Below, piece after piece: positions 1 to 12,149 of a DNA stretch of 64,000 bases. The position numbers and the translations under genes are program-made. Origin of the DNA: Melastoma dodecandrum. Lineage: Eukaryota > Streptophyta > Magnoliopsida > Myrtales > Melastomataceae. Within the stretch, counting starts at the first letter, position 1. Each line of letters opens with the position of its first letter. Where the stretch lies: contig JARUPY010000534.1 of NCBI GenBank assembly GCA_029817715.1, forward strand, positions 5,148,501 through 5,212,500. The letters are read 5' to 3'. The notes beneath the pieces are model-generated. The model saw only the letters and a list, made by a program, of their open reading frames with translations. It ran no database searches and was not told where the DNA came from.

Positions 1-2230
1 AGTTATCAAACGGATACTAGTAGCTTTACAAGAGTAGTTAAATATTGATTTTTCCCATAGTCTCGGTAGAAAAGGAAAAGCCGCATAACACTCATTTTCA
101 TTCATCAGTAATAATTGCCAATACACCATCAGCGGTCAGCGCTTATCTATCTTTTCATTGGTGTCCATCTATGCCACAAAAAAAATTCAGTATTTCTATG
201 TTGTTACCATGAGGATAACAACACATAACTCTTTGACTAAATAAGGGGATAAAATTCCCACATATGTAATCAATGACATCTACTCATCTATCACTTTAGA
301 TACATATTTTTCACAATCAATGTCTAGAAAAGCACTAGGGATAATTATATGCTTTAGATAATTATCCATTGGAATGAATTCAGGTTTTATTTTATGGGGG
401 ATAATGTGGCCCGTAAATTTCTCTTTTTACAATTGTCAATTCGTCGAATGTTCTATAGTCCGAGTTTCTTTTGTCACTATAGGTCTTTTGCCAATTTCCT
501 ACTTTGAGAGTTCATATTAGCATATCGTAGGTCTAAAATGGAAAGGGGAACTAACTCCCTTATATATTATCCACACTTTTACCTTGACCACGTTTGGAAT
601 TTATTCCTCTCAATTTGAATTTTATATTGTTTGTCCCCCAGACGTTCCAAATATTGCTTTAATCTTTACGAACCTTTTCAAACCTCTTTCTCTTTCCACA
701 AAGTTGAGCATCTTATTTATAATTTCACGTCCTTCTTGATATATGTATTTTCTACTTTCAAAATTTTTTTAAATTTTTTGTATTTTTGGACTTGATTGAA
801 GTATTTGTAAAATCTAGGGACCTTTTTGAAAACTTTGAAAATGACAAATTGGAAGAACGTAACGAGGGAATATCAAAACATGCAGCCTTAAAGTGTAACC
901 ATGTCCCATGTCACCGTGATAATATCGGCAATGAGGAAGCATTGAATGAGATGCCATCATCTATCTAATACATGGCTATCACAAAACAATTGTATGTGTT
1001 CCTCGATAGTAGTTTCATCGATCATTCAGGAAGATGGGCCGAGTACCTCACAAATGGGCTCATGGAACTGGGCCTGTTGTTGACTCTAGGCCATCCCAAT
1101 AGTTTTGGGTCGAGTACCTCACAAATGGGCCTATTATTCATTTTACGCAAACATTATACCATTTTTAATTTAATGGTCATGATTTTTTCTAATTTTATTT
1201 TATTTTAGTTATAACAAGGTTAAAATTGACGTTACTCTTCCTATAGTCAAAATTCTTTTTATTTTTACTCCACTTTTACTATTATAGAGCAATACTCTTT
1301 AATTTTAATAATTAATTGGTAAGCTAATAAACCTAAAACCTAAACTATTTCACTGTTTCTTTAGGGTCTTAATTCTTTCGCTGTTGCTTTACAATGGTCA
1401 TTGTATTAGTAATATTCTAAAATTACTTTAATACCAATGATGTGTTAAAAAAATAAATAATCAGAATTGATTGAATTTTTAGTGTTTATGATTTTATTGT
1501 TTAGGTTTTTATGGTTAGGTTTAGGGATTTATGGTTATTTTAGGATTTAGGGCATATGATCTATGGTTTAATATTTAAGATTTATGATTATAATTTTTTT
1601 TATTACAGAAAATCTAATGTCGATTATTAAAATAAAAAGGTTAAATTAAAAATGGGATAATTTGGGTTTTTAAATGAATAACTTCCCTGATCTTCTACTG
1701 TTGATTTGGGAGGATATATTAGTAATTTTATTGTGTTGAGGTGGGCTAAACCGATAAATGGGCCCATCAGGCCCAGTACGTTCCACCCATCTCCTACTCT
1801 TTCTTCTTCTTCTATTTTAAATGTCTAGAGGAGCGATCGGATCGTAACGTACCATTATCAACGAAGATGTTCAAAGGCTGTACAGCGGAGAGTGTGGGAT
1901 GGTTATGTCAATGTCGGCGTCGTCCACGACATTCCATCATTGCCTTTTTCTTTCTCTCTTTCTTTTTTTGCTATTCTTCCTAATGATATCTCTCGTGCAT
2001 AATCTTCATCGTCACACCAAAAGTTACTTTTAATGAGCAGCCCCCCGCAGGGCTGCAATGGGTGTGATTCGCAAACAAGGAATGTGTTAGATTAAGTTAT
2101 TCTATTTCTTTTACTATTGAGAATGTGTTAGGATGTTTTCCATTTTTTTTACGATTTGAACAGAGAAAATGATCTGATTGATTTCTGAAGTAAATAAAGT
2201 TTCGGAGACGGTTTCTACAGCTATGTGGGA
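1..2230. other. Non-coding flank, no gene recognised
   Basis: The stretch is A/T-rich with many homopolymer runs, and every open frame is short and unlike any family I know. Two near-identical 18-base pieces (gagtacctcacaaatggg) lie about 80 bases apart near 1040 and 1115. A cluster of GGGCC/GGCCCA motifs at 1740-1785 resembles the site II elements of plant housekeeping promoters. It is followed by a 36-codon open frame from about 1866 that I do not recognise. It may be an old promoter whose gene has decayed. Confidence 0.5.
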
Positions 2231-2243
2231 GAACTAGCTCAAG

Positions 2244-2645
2244 TTGACGTCCAAGGACGACAATCCGAACATGGAAGAAAGGTGCAGTGGTTCAGTGTTG
2301 TGTACAGTGAAGCACAGGCCAAGCCTCGCAGACGATAGTTTAGCAAGCTTGTTGCGGAATGACATAATCAAGATGACGATTAGAGGAGCCGACTACTCCC
2401 ATGCTCTCTGCCTTCGCTTCCAAACGGAGCTTTACGGTTTCATGTTTCCTCGAAGAAAGGGTGGGTGTCGTTTTGCCCGGAGAAGGACTCCATCGTCGTC
2501 ACAGTCGGAGATCGGTTCCAGGTGCGGCCCGACACTAGGCTTGGTTCAAAAGTTTTGGATCGTGTGTATTTGTGAGACGAGTTTTTCGTCATAGGCATTG
2601 AGCGGAGGACAGTACAGGCACATGTAATCGGGTACCAGTAAACAA
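2244..2645 (+). pseudogene. Possible decayed coding fragment (2OG-oxygenase-like?)
   Basis: Base composition here is balanced, unlike the A/T-rich flanks. Two overlapping frames each read open for part of the stretch, as expected of an old coding sequence with a frameshift. One frame gives a segment ending in IVVTVGDRFQ. This loosely recalls the C-terminal part of plant 2-oxoglutarate/Fe(II) dioxygenases, where a VVNxGDxxQ motif follows the iron-binding region. The HxD...H iron ligands cannot be found and no start or splice structure can be proposed. The family call is a guess; only the impression of former coding sequence is supported. Confidence 0.2.
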
Positions 2646-2659
2646 AAAATTGATGCAAA

Positions 2660-3560
2660 CGAATTTCGAGATTATAATATTGTACACATACACTATATTT
2701 AAACCCCTACCGCGTTCCCCTCCATTTTTTTTTTAAATATAATTTTGGGTACAATTGGCTACCTTCATTGTTTTTAACCTTAATGGGCCTGCGTGAGCCC
2801 AATGTACTAAGCCCAACATTCGAACAGCTAGCACAGCATCGCCTCGGCCTTTTAACGTCCCATTATTAATTGCCCACCCCTCAACTTCCTTACCACAAAG
2901 GCGAAACTACGAAAACCTCAACTGCCATTTTACTATCTGGTCCCAATTCGAGGTTGTCCCCAAAAGGTAAGAGATTCACCCGCTCGTGACCCTCAAGAAA
3001 CACTTTCCTTACGTCACTACTACTACTACTACTACCCACTCCTTCTGCCATCAGTTATCACCACTACTGTTAGAGACTGTAGGACACATGTTCTGTGTGC
3101 GGTGGGCGAGGGTGAACCCTACGCCGTCTTGTCCTTTTCAGCTGGAGCGACGGTACGTGAACCACGATGCTCGGGATTCATAACTTGGATGGCCGTGCCC
3201 TTCTCGGACAGAGTCATTTCTGAGGCCATCCGTGACTGATATACGGACTCCCATTGGGATCGATACGTGGCTTTGTTTTCCCGTGGCGGGTTTCCAAAAT
3301 GCGTGCGCAGGATCTCGTGGTCGCCATGGAAAGGGCGAAAAGGAGAACGGTTGGAGACGCCATTTATTTCGTCGAGCTTTTCCTTTCGACGAGAGGTGTA
3401 CGTTTTAGTTGGTCTCAACTTGCTACAGTCATAGCCACCCCTTTTTCTTCCTCTAAGGGAAAGATCTGAGCCCCTATTCACGACCGTTCATGTGCCTTCG
3501 GAGAACTTTTACTTTTCGATAACCGACTCGAAGATCCTCGTGGTCCACAAGCAACAGTGA
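2660..3560. other. Upstream region of the DUF1677 gene, no gene
   Basis: No open frame here resembles a known protein. The opposed frames at 3119-3481 (-) and 3254-3469 (+) overlap the same G/C-balanced DNA and have no family features. A short ACT trinucleotide run lies at about 3018-3036. The stretch probably contains the distal promoter of the gene at 3644. Confidence 0.5.
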
Positions 3561-3570
3561 CGACCGCGTT

Positions 3571-3579
3571 TATAAATAA
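3571..3579 (+). promoter_or_regulatory. TATA box of the DUF1677 gene
   Basis: The sequence TATAAATAA sits in G/C-rich surroundings 65-73 bases before the ATG at 3644. That is the right distance for transcription to start near 3600 with a leader of about 40 bases. Confidence 0.6.
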
Positions 3580-3643
3580 GCCACTCCTCCCGCCCCCATT
3601 CGCATCTAGTTTATTTCACGAGCGACATAGAGATTGAAAGAGC

Positions 3644-4234
3644 ATGGCGCCGCACGGGGATTCGATCACGGGATCGTTCGCGAAGAAGCCACCACCTCCT
3701 CCCCGGCTGTCGAAGGAGTCTCTGCTACGCACCAAGTCCGACATAACGTCACAGTTCAGCAAGGACACGGTCGATGAGGAGGCTACAGTCATGGAGTTCT
3801 CTTCCCTTCTGCCACCCATCTCAGAGGTGGAGGACGCCAAGTGCGAGTGCTGCGGGATGTGTGAGGAGTACACTGCAGAGTACATTGACAAGGTGAGGGC
3901 GCGATACTCGGGGAAGTGGATATGCGGGCTGTGCGCAGAGGCAGTGAAGGAAGAGATGGAGAGGCATGGAGGAGGGATGAGGGAGGACGAGGCCCTGAGG
4001 CTGCACATGAGCGCATGCGCTAGGTTCAAGCAGATAAGGGCATTCCCGGCACTGTACCAGGCAGATGCCATGCGACAGATACTGAAGAAGGGCACCACAC
4101 TCAGGGCCAAGTCATTGAGTCCAAGGGACAAGGAAACGGGTGGTTGTCAGAAGAAGGGTATGATAATGAGGAGCTCCAGCTGCATGCCTGCCCTAACCAG
4201 GGAGCTTAAAGAACTAAGCTTGTCCAACAACTGA
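3644..4234 (+). CDS. DUF1677 family plant protein, 196 aa
   Basis: This is an intronless gene for a 196-residue plant-specific protein of the DUF1677 family, whose biochemical role is not established. The start is the first ATG after the TATA box, in good context (gcATGGCG). The N-terminus is proline-rich and followed by a Ser/Thr/Lys-rich stretch. The family core lies at about residues 60-140. It begins with a cysteine cluster (CECCGMC at about residues 66-72), continues through a Tyr/Arg-rich segment and a second pair of cysteines (WICGLCAEAVKEE), and ends with MSACARF. The paired cysteines suggest metal binding, which is inference. The C-terminal tail is basic and contains MRSSSCMPAL. The gene converges with HB15, whose stop codon lies 475 bases away. 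The length is usual for the family and nothing looks broken. Confidence 0.9.
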   Translation: MAPHGDSITGSFAKKPPPPPRLSKESLLRTKSDITSQFSKDTVDEEATVMEFSSLLPPISEVEDAKCECCGMCEEYTAEYIDKVRARYSGKWICGLCAEAVKEEMERHGGGMREDEALRLHMSACARFKQIRAFPALYQADAMRQILKKGTTLRAKSLSPRDKETGGCQKKGMIMRSSSCMPALTRELKELSLSNN

Positions 4235-4708
4235 CCTCGGACTAGGGACCCTTTTTCTACGAGTCCTGTCCTAATAATCTCTGTCTGACCAGCGACTTTC
4301 ACTAGTCCAGCTGACATGATTGATCCCAACTGGCTTTACTTAATCCTTAGCTTCAGATGAACAAAAGCCTCGACTAAGCTTTCTGGGACTTGGGCCTCTC
4401 TCATCGATAAATAAGTCGTAATGGTAAAAGCAATTTCTGTGTATTGATGTTTAGATTGATGCAGCTGCTTTCTACTGGGGAATTGTAGTATTTGACTTTG
4501 GCTAAATAAAGCAGTTATGGACTCATACTTGGTCATCTCCTTCATTTCCTTAGTAAATCCCCTGTTCATTACTGAGGAACCACGACAAGGTCAGTTGCAA
4601 GACCAGGAACACATCACAAGACAGTAAGTAGATCCAGGGTCTTCTACCTCAGAGAAACAAAAGCACAAAAAGCAAAATAAGGGGGTCTGGTGGGATCCAA
4701 GTGCATCA

Positions 4709-7700
4709 TCACACGAAGGACCAGTTCATAAACATAAAGCAGATGCAGTGGGCATTCTCTTCTTCATTCAGAACCTTCCATGTCACCGCCCTTTCGTACG
4801 AGACCGGCCGACCCATGCTCGACAGGCAGATGCCGCCCTGAAGATATGCGAAACCCTGTGTGCCAGGCGTTGGCTTACTGTTAGAAACCTTGCAAAACTT
4901 CCTTTCTCTTCTCTTTCCAGAAACACGTTTTAGGGGAGAGAGCCCAAACCTGTTGCATGACCTGCGGAAAATCCGAGCAGAGAGTCTTGCGGCCTTGTTC
5001 GTCAAATATCTTTTCCAAGGTAATATCCTGGAGCGCCACCAGAGTTGTTTCGAGCATGTCCAGTCCGGCTTGATTTGCAAAGGTGAAAACTGGCGATGCC
5101 TGCACAGAATGAAAAACACATCATATAACATGGGCAAAATGGACAAAGAATGAAAACCAAACAAATCATACTACGGTCGATGTAGTTAAACACGAGATTG
5201 GCTACCTTATAGGAGAGCGAAGTAATTCTCATTCATGTAAATGGCCATTTAATTCAACACACAAATTACTGCAACCGATTCAGTATATGGGGTAAAATAA
5301 TGGGTTTTTGCTTAACCCAGATTAGCTAAAATTACCTTAATAGAACAACAAAGGATAGCATCCGAATGGTGCCAAAGAGTCTTAAGAATGTTTTCTCCTC
5401 CCTCGCCACTGAGTTTGAGAAGGTCAGTTCCCAAATAACACCTGCACATTTCAAAAATCTCAACCATGAACATTCGTTTTAAATGTTCACACAGACAAAT
5501 AACCGAAGGTAGGACAGGAACGGACCTATAACTATGGCTGATCCAATGAGCAAGCGTTTGGGCTTCAGGAGTACCGAGTGGCATTCTCAGTCCAGCTTGT
5601 GAACTTGCAGCATTAGGAGAGAGTGCCAGCGCAACTCTCTGAACAGACGAAATTATGCTTCGAACATACTGCCGAGCCATCGCAGCTACATGTCCCTGCA
5701 TATGGATTTCAAATGCAAATTCAAATGCTATAGTCATCATGGATCTTGTACAGCTGGTATTAGAAGCCGAGTCATTTGCGGCCTTGTTTCCATTGGAGCC
5801 AACTTCAAGAGAGGAAGCCAGATCAAGCGTTCGATTAGGGCTAGAAGCTTCCTGTTGAGGAGAAAACTAACATCAGAAAAGAAGCTGCAACAAAGCAAGG
5901 GAGTTTTGCACAATACTGACCTTTCCAGAGTCAAGAGGGATGATGCGAAAACCAGAAGGCAGAAGCGGAGTATCATCAGCAAAGGATGCGTCAATTGGCG
6001 CAAACAATAGCTCAGCACATGTTCCCACTGCATTTTCATCCACTCCATTGCACAGCTGTCCAAGTAGCACAAAAAAGGAAATGACTCTTAATTACCAAGG
6101 TACGTCTGACTACTGTCCAGCTTAAGAGGTCCTACGAAAATCTGCAAACTTATGGAGAAACTACTAACTTGCAAAAAGAGCAGTTCCCTCGGCATCATTA
6201 CATCCTCATGAAAATGGCCCATGCCGTCCAGCTTGATGACCTCCAAGAACTTCGATAACAGAACAAGAAGGCAATATCAGGAGTAATTTTCAAACAAATA
6301 TTGATTTAGATTAAGACCATCCAACCCAAGTTACCTCTTCGTGCTCAATTGATTGAGCCAGTGGAAGAATAATCTGACCCCCAAAACTCCCAAATCTGGT
6401 TTCAGGCAAAGCACATGCACCAAGTTTAATGGCAGAAGCAGAGTATGCATCAATGTTATTATCAGCCCATTCAGATCTATGCTCTCTCAGGAAACGGAGA
6501 AGGACAGCAGGAGGAACATTCTGAGAAAGAATAATATGAAAAGAATCAACCAAGGAGCACAAAAAGAAATCAAAGCATTTGTTTCAATTATTGGATATCT
6601 GACCTGCAAGAGCATAGATGCTCTAGCACATAAGACTGCATTGCTCGTAGCTGGAAATCCATTAGAAAAGGTGAGATTTAATCCCATAAGCTTATCAGGG
6701 GACGAGTTCACCAATATAGTGACATCGTCGATGCCATCACTGCCCATCACTGTCCATCCTTCGTCACTAAACCCATTTAGTGCCTCATTGAATCCTCTGC
6801 AAGAAATAACATAATTAGAGAATAACTAGAAGATCTAATGGGGGTTAATTAATGGAGGGATAAATTCACCTGCTTAACCTCTGGCTAAGAGCCCGAAGGA
6901 CAGCTGGTCGCCTGCCCCATCCTGCAGCATTAGGCTGTGAAACTTCCTGAGCTATTTGCCTGAGCTGGCGCAGAGCCTAACATGAAGAAGATTAGGACAA
7001 ATCATAAAGCTGGAGTCTAGGGAAAAAGTTGACCAAAATGAGTGCGTAAGTGTGGGCAGATGAAATCTCACTGCCATTGTTGTTTTCTGTGCAAGCATTA
7101 TAGGTGATTCATACAATGGGCGTAACACCTCAGGTACACTCCATGGCTGACAAATGATAAAAATCCCCAGAAATTTGTGAGGATGCGATTGATAATAAGT
7201 CAAATGAGTATCTATGCATTTATGAGAATAAATATATGTGATACATATCAACAACCTCAGTGTGGATTGTTACCTCAAGGTCAAGGTGATCAACAATGCG
7301 TAAGATCGATCCGCCACCCTCACAAGGACGTATCAAGTATCCACTAGGAAGCATTTCGGCACGGACAAAATGCTGCACTGGAGGCATTGTTGGACCATTC
7401 TGAGTATTCTTAAGTGACCTCTCACATACCTGAAGGAGTTAAAAAAACATGCACCCCGCAAAACACATTTGATAAGTGGACATGTAATGGATTTCTAATT
7501 GTCAAATAAAACAAAGATTGGAAATGAAAAATAAGAGTATTGGGGAAAATGTGGCATACAACAAGACTTCCATCTTCAAGAACTGAAGTATAACGCAATA
7601 ACCAAAAGTCACGAGCTGGGGCTAATGTTGTGGGTGCATAAAGCTGCAATTGGAAGAGAAGTTCAGGACAACCATAACTACATCAATGTTGCAACAATAA

Positions 7701-9423
7701 GACCACACATGTGAACAAGAAATCTCCACCTGCATGTATAGCAGCTCAATGGTTCCACCATTGGCAGTTGGCAGCACACTTAGCACGTCCACGGCTCGAC
7801 AATCACGATACCATGAAGGTCGATCCTTGAGGATTTCAGCGACCTGAATGGCATCAACATTTTACGCATGACTGTCTAAAACAGTCAATGGCAGAACATG
7901 AACTATAAACAGCCACAAACAGGAGCTTACTCTAGTAGGTTCAAGACCTACAAGGCCACATGCTCGAGCTGCCACGCCAGCGCAACCATGGGAAATAGCA
8001 ATGATTCCAATGGAATCCGGACCAGGCTACACAAAAAAGACAGAAAAAGGGGGAAAGTTAAATTAATGTTTGAACAGATACCCAAAACAAATAAAAGAGG
8101 AATCCCCAACGGTAGAAGGAAAATGATAAGGACGTAATAGAAATCTACAAGTTAGTACCAAAAGCATTAAGGACCCAGCACTAAAGTGCCCACTGGCAAA
8201 CAAAAGACAGTTTCCTACAAAAAGAGATAGTAAAGAGACCTTCATTCCAGGCATTTGGACCCACTCTACAGCAGTTCCGGTAGCCTTTGAAAGAAAGTCT
8301 GCTAAGGTTTCTTCTGCAATGGCCAATAGCCTGCAGAAAAATTTCAGCCTCCAACTATTAAAATAACGCTTAACAGGGGGAAGGAAAGTAACGAGGAGAT
8401 GATAAGAGGATCACAAAGCCCCACGAAAGCGACTGAACAACTAAATTCCACAAACCCTGCAGGACTAGCATCCCTTGGAGGATGCTGGGATGCCAACTGG
8501 TGTTGACCACTCGTCACCACAGACTCACAACTTGTATCTTTAGTAGCAAGCTTTGTCTGTAAAAAAAAAATTCCCCCATCTCAATTCCCATAGAAAATGG
8601 TGAAAACACAGAGTAGACAATGAACAACATCGCCTCTGTTAATTGTGAAGCTTCTACTCATAACTTTACGGGCAGGAGTTTCTTGTTAAAACTCGTTTGG
8701 ACAAAATACAGGCAAAATGGGAACAATGCAGAGAAAGAGGTGAGGCTCTCACACTCTGGGTGTGCTGGCGGAAATAGCCATTCTCGTACACCAACTGAGA
8801 CACTTGTTTCTGCAACCTATCATTCTCTTCCATGAGCAGCTTGTTCATTGCAGTGAGCTTCCTATTAACAGCTTGGAGGCGTGAAGCCTCTTTCCTCTGC
8901 TTCTCTCGACATCTAAAAACCCAGAGAAACCGACAAAAACGCATTAGTAGTACATCAAATTGTTTCCTCCCAGAGTATGCAATCCCTTCACAAGTCCATG
9001 ACAATCACCCATACATACAATTTAAACGACTAAATCAACTAACAAAATACCCCAAAGAAGGATATTTCCTCCACAAAAATTATTGGATGTTAACAGAATG
9101 GCAACAGAAACTGGCTCTCCATGCTTTGATAAGTAAACCAAACCTTGCATCATATAATGACCAAAGTAAGAAAGAGCTAAGCACACACACCTTCTGTTCT
9201 GGAACCAGACCTTGATTTGCTTCGGCTCAATATTAGATAGGATTGGGCACTCCCTAATCAACTGCTGCCGCCGAAGCGAACTCGGCTTCGGGCACTCGTG
9301 GTAAAGCCTCTCGAGAGCCTCCACCTGCTCGGGCGTATACCTCACATACTTGCAATTGTCCATGCTACCACCACTGCTATTACTATTACTCCCTCCCCTC
9401 CCATCCTGACAGGACGTCGCCAT
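4709..9423 (-). CDS. HB15: HD-ZIP III transcription factor, HB15/CORONA-like, 846 aa, 18 exons
   Basis: Class III homeodomain-leucine zipper proteins are nuclear transcription factors controlling organ polarity, meristem and vascular patterning. Hand-spliced exons on the minus strand are 9423-9191, 8912-8753, 8556-8456, 8330-8240, 8026-7931, 7843-7730, 7643-7560, 7429-7274, 7146-7072, 6976-6870, 6796-6604, 6520-6335, 6249-6169, 6055-5921, 5851-5526, 5441-5336, 5099-4950 and 4855-4709. All junctions are GT-AG and in frame, giving 846 residues. Domains in order are the homeodomain (about 20-80, ending IKVWFQNRR), the leucine zipper (NKLLMEENDRLQKQVSQL), START (from about 150), and a C-terminal MEKHLA domain ending in NWSFV. 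The start is the ATG at 9423; the upstream in-frame codon at 9432 is TTG. MGLNLTF, ILPLAQSIEHEE and NEEENAHCICF point to the HB15/CNA branch rather than HB8 or REV, judged from memory of the family. Confidence 0.93.
8017..8250 (-). promoter_or_regulatory. miR165/166 target site split by an intron
   Basis: In HD-ZIP III transcripts, miR165/166 pairs with the sequence coding PGMKPGPDS in START. Here 11 bases (CTGGAATGAAG) end exon 4 at 8250-8240 and 10 bases (CCTGGTCCGG) start exon 5 at 8026-8017, with a 213-base intron between them. The joined 21-mer pairs with miR166 except for two mismatches opposite its 3' end and one G:U pair at its first base. Only spliced RNA carries the full site. Splitting at this junction is known for the family. 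Confidence 0.93.
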
Positions 9424-9485
9424 CTCCCTCAAGAACCATAAAGATCACAGCTTTAACAATAACTCCACACACCCAGCACCTCTTC

Positions 9486-9492
9486 CTTTATA
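9486..9492 (-). promoter_or_regulatory. Candidate TATA box for HB15
   Basis: On the minus strand TATAAAG lies about 63-69 bases before the HB15 ATG, inside a GGGTATAAAGG context. If used, it would give a leader of only about 30-40 bases. HD-ZIP III genes often have longer, sometimes spliced leaders, so a start further upstream (9.6-10.7 kb) is also possible. Confidence 0.35.
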
Positions 9493-9499
9493 CCCCACC

Positions 9500-11033
9500 C
9501 GGGCTTGTCCCCAGATTTCCGTGCTCCCGGAAACCGAAGAACGCTGAAACAGATGGTCTAGCACGCAGTTATCCTTATCGACCAGCTAAGAAGCAGCAGC
9601 GCCAAGCACAAGACCGGGGTGAAATCTATCGAGATCAGAGCCAAGCTTCCCTTTTCTACTCATACCTTAAAACTCGACAAAAACAGAAAACTCCAGAGAT
9701 CGTTCCCTAAAGAAACGACACCTGTCCCCTTTACCAAAGCACCCCCCCCGTTCTCCTCTCACACAAAGAAATGTTCAAACTTTACTCGGACCCAGAACCC
9801 AGTTTCATCCCAAGAACGTGTTAAATGGCCTTCCCCCGTTACAAGACCCAAGATTCTGCACCAAAGAAGAAACACGAATCACCCTTCGCTTTGCCGACCC
9901 ATCAATGAAAGATTCCGGTTCCAGCCCCCCTTCCCCCCCTCTCTCTGCATGGAGTATCTATAGGTCACCTGCAAACACGTCCTAGTCTCAGACCATCTTA
10001 AATGCTTAGCAGGATCGAAATCGCACAAAAGAAGGGGAGCAGATTCTTCATTAAATGAAGGACTAAGTGGGCATATGGTATGGTAGCAGTAAAGTAGGCT
10101 TTGCCGGAAGAAAAAGGGGAAGAACAAAAAACAGGAAGTAGGGAAAGTGAAGAGGCCTGGTTCTTTAATTCCCCCCCGGCAATCGTCTCAGGACAGTGAG
10201 AAGACGCTGAAACAGTCAAATACGGATAAAAACACGCAAACACCCAAATAACCAAAGTTGGTTCCTGTCAAAACCTTTGGGCCTTTTCAGACACGCCCCT
10301 GCACCGGTTCGTCCCACTCCTTATCCTTCTTGCACTGTTTTACTGTCTCTTCGTGGTCCCCTTGCCTTTGTAATAAAAATGAGAATGGGGGGGATGAGTC
10401 CAAATTGAATCCACCCCAAACCAAAAAAAAAAAGAAACTTGAACAATGTTTTCCCACTACCTCAGTTCACTGGTCAATCCCCGTGGTATTACAACGGGAA
10501 GACTTTCAAATTCCTTTCTACCGAGTGAGGACAACAAAAGTAAAGAGACAGGGAATGGCAGTAAAAGTTGAAGATATTATTCCTTCCTTCAAAAAGTCAA
10601 AATCCAAGTTTATGGCAGAAGATGGGTTGTCGTTTAGCATCCCAATTTCTTAAAATCATCAAAAATTTTGGCTAGGGAGATGAAAATGAAAATGGAAAGA
10701 GGGGGGGGGGAGGAGGGAGTTACTGTGGGAGGGAGAGATGGAGGCGTGTTGTTTTAGCGATGACAAGAACCAGGAAAGGAAAAGACCAACTAATTATCTC
10801 CTCCCCGAATTTGATCGAAGTCACTGTCAGAGACATTGCCAACCAGAATTTTGTCCGAACAAAAGGAATAGAAAGAAAACCCCCCCTTGAACTGGGGCAT
10901 CAACCTGCGAAAGTCCCAACGCTTGCATTCATGGGAAATCTCCTGGAGTCGTACTCTTTTACGAAAATCAACCGCGAAAGGGACACCCTTCTCCTTATTC
11001 ATTCGCCGGGGGGGCAAAGGCAATTATGTAAGT
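9500..11033. other. HB15 upstream region / possible long leader
   Basis: No coding sequence is recognised. The DNA has pyrimidine- and purine-rich tracts, including C runs near 9740 and 9930, an A run near 10422 and a G run near 10702. Such tracts are common in plant 5' leaders and proximal promoters. The region ends at the target duplication of the foldback element at 11044. Confidence 0.5.
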
Positions 11034-11260
11034 AGCTGCAGAGGGAAGCGGCTAATGTGCCGTGAACGGCATCTTACGTGACGTGTACTAATTTTGACCC
11101 CGATTTAGTACAATGTACTAACTCGGTTAGTACATTTTGAAATTACTAATGATGTACTAACACTGTAGTTAGTACATTGTACTAAATGGTACTGTTCTTG
11201 TACTAGTAATGATTAGTACAGTGTACTAATGGGAACTGTTCTTGTACTAGTAATGTACAA

Positions 11261-11926
11261 GTGTACTAGTTGGTACGAAACAGGAACAGTAATCGTTAGT
11301 ACAGTGTACATATGTACACTGTACAAGTGTACTAGTTGGTACGAAACAGGAACAGTAATCGTTAGTACAGTGTACATATGTACACTGTACAAGTGTACTA
11401 GTTGGTACGAAACAGGAACAGTAATCGTTAGTACAGTGTACATATGTACAGTGTACTAGTGTACTAGTTGGTACGAAACAGGAACAGTGACGGTTAGTAC
11501 ACTGTACATATGTACACTGTACAAGTGTACTAGTTGGTACGAAACAGGAACAGTGACGGTTAGTACACTGTACATATGTACAATGTACTAGTGTACTAGT
11601 TGGTACGAAACAGGAACAGTAATCGTTAGTACATTGTACATATGTACACTGTACTAGTGTACTAGTTGGTACGAAACAGGAACAGTACTAGTTAGTACAC
11701 TGTACATATGTACACTGTACTAGTGTACTAGTTGGTACGAAACAGGAACAGTAACGAGTAGTACACTGTACATATGTACACTGTACTAGTGTACTAGTTG
11801 GTACGAAACAGGAACAGTACTAGTTAGTACAGTGTACATATGTACACTGTACTAGTGTACTAGTTGGTACGAAACAGGAACAGTACTAGTTAGTACAGTG
11901 TACATATGTACACTGTACTAGTGTAC
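11261..11926. repeat. Left array: ten 66-bp units
   Basis: The period is 66 bases, counted from successive gtgtactagt boxes at 11261, 11327 and 11393. Each unit has an invariant GGTACGAAACAGGAACAGT, counted ten times, followed by a palindrome centred on CATATG, with TAGTACAGTGTACAT followed by its reverse complement in the best copies. Units differ at a few positions, mostly just after the AACAGT box. Confidence 0.9.
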
Positions 11927-12149
11927 TATTGGAAAACAGTTATTTATCGTACGATGTACTAATTACAGTGTTAGTACATTAGTAGTAATTGCGAAATGTA
12001 CTAACAGTTACTGTTTACCCCTTCCGAGATTGCTAAATCAGATGTACGAATGCAGACAAATGTGGTGGTTGACCTGTAATTACTACTAATGTACTAACAC
12101 TGTAGTTAGTACATCGTACGATAAATAACTGTTTTCCAATAGTACACTA

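Noticed and set aside
3119..3481. 120-residue minus-strand frame upstream of the DUF1677 gene
   Set aside because: No family features, an opposing frame of similar quality, and a location within the presumed promoter.
9424..9432. HB15 start three codons upstream (Met-Arg-Glu-Met)
   Set aside because: The upstream codon is TTG; the first real ATG is 9423-9421, reading Met-Ala-Thr-Ser.
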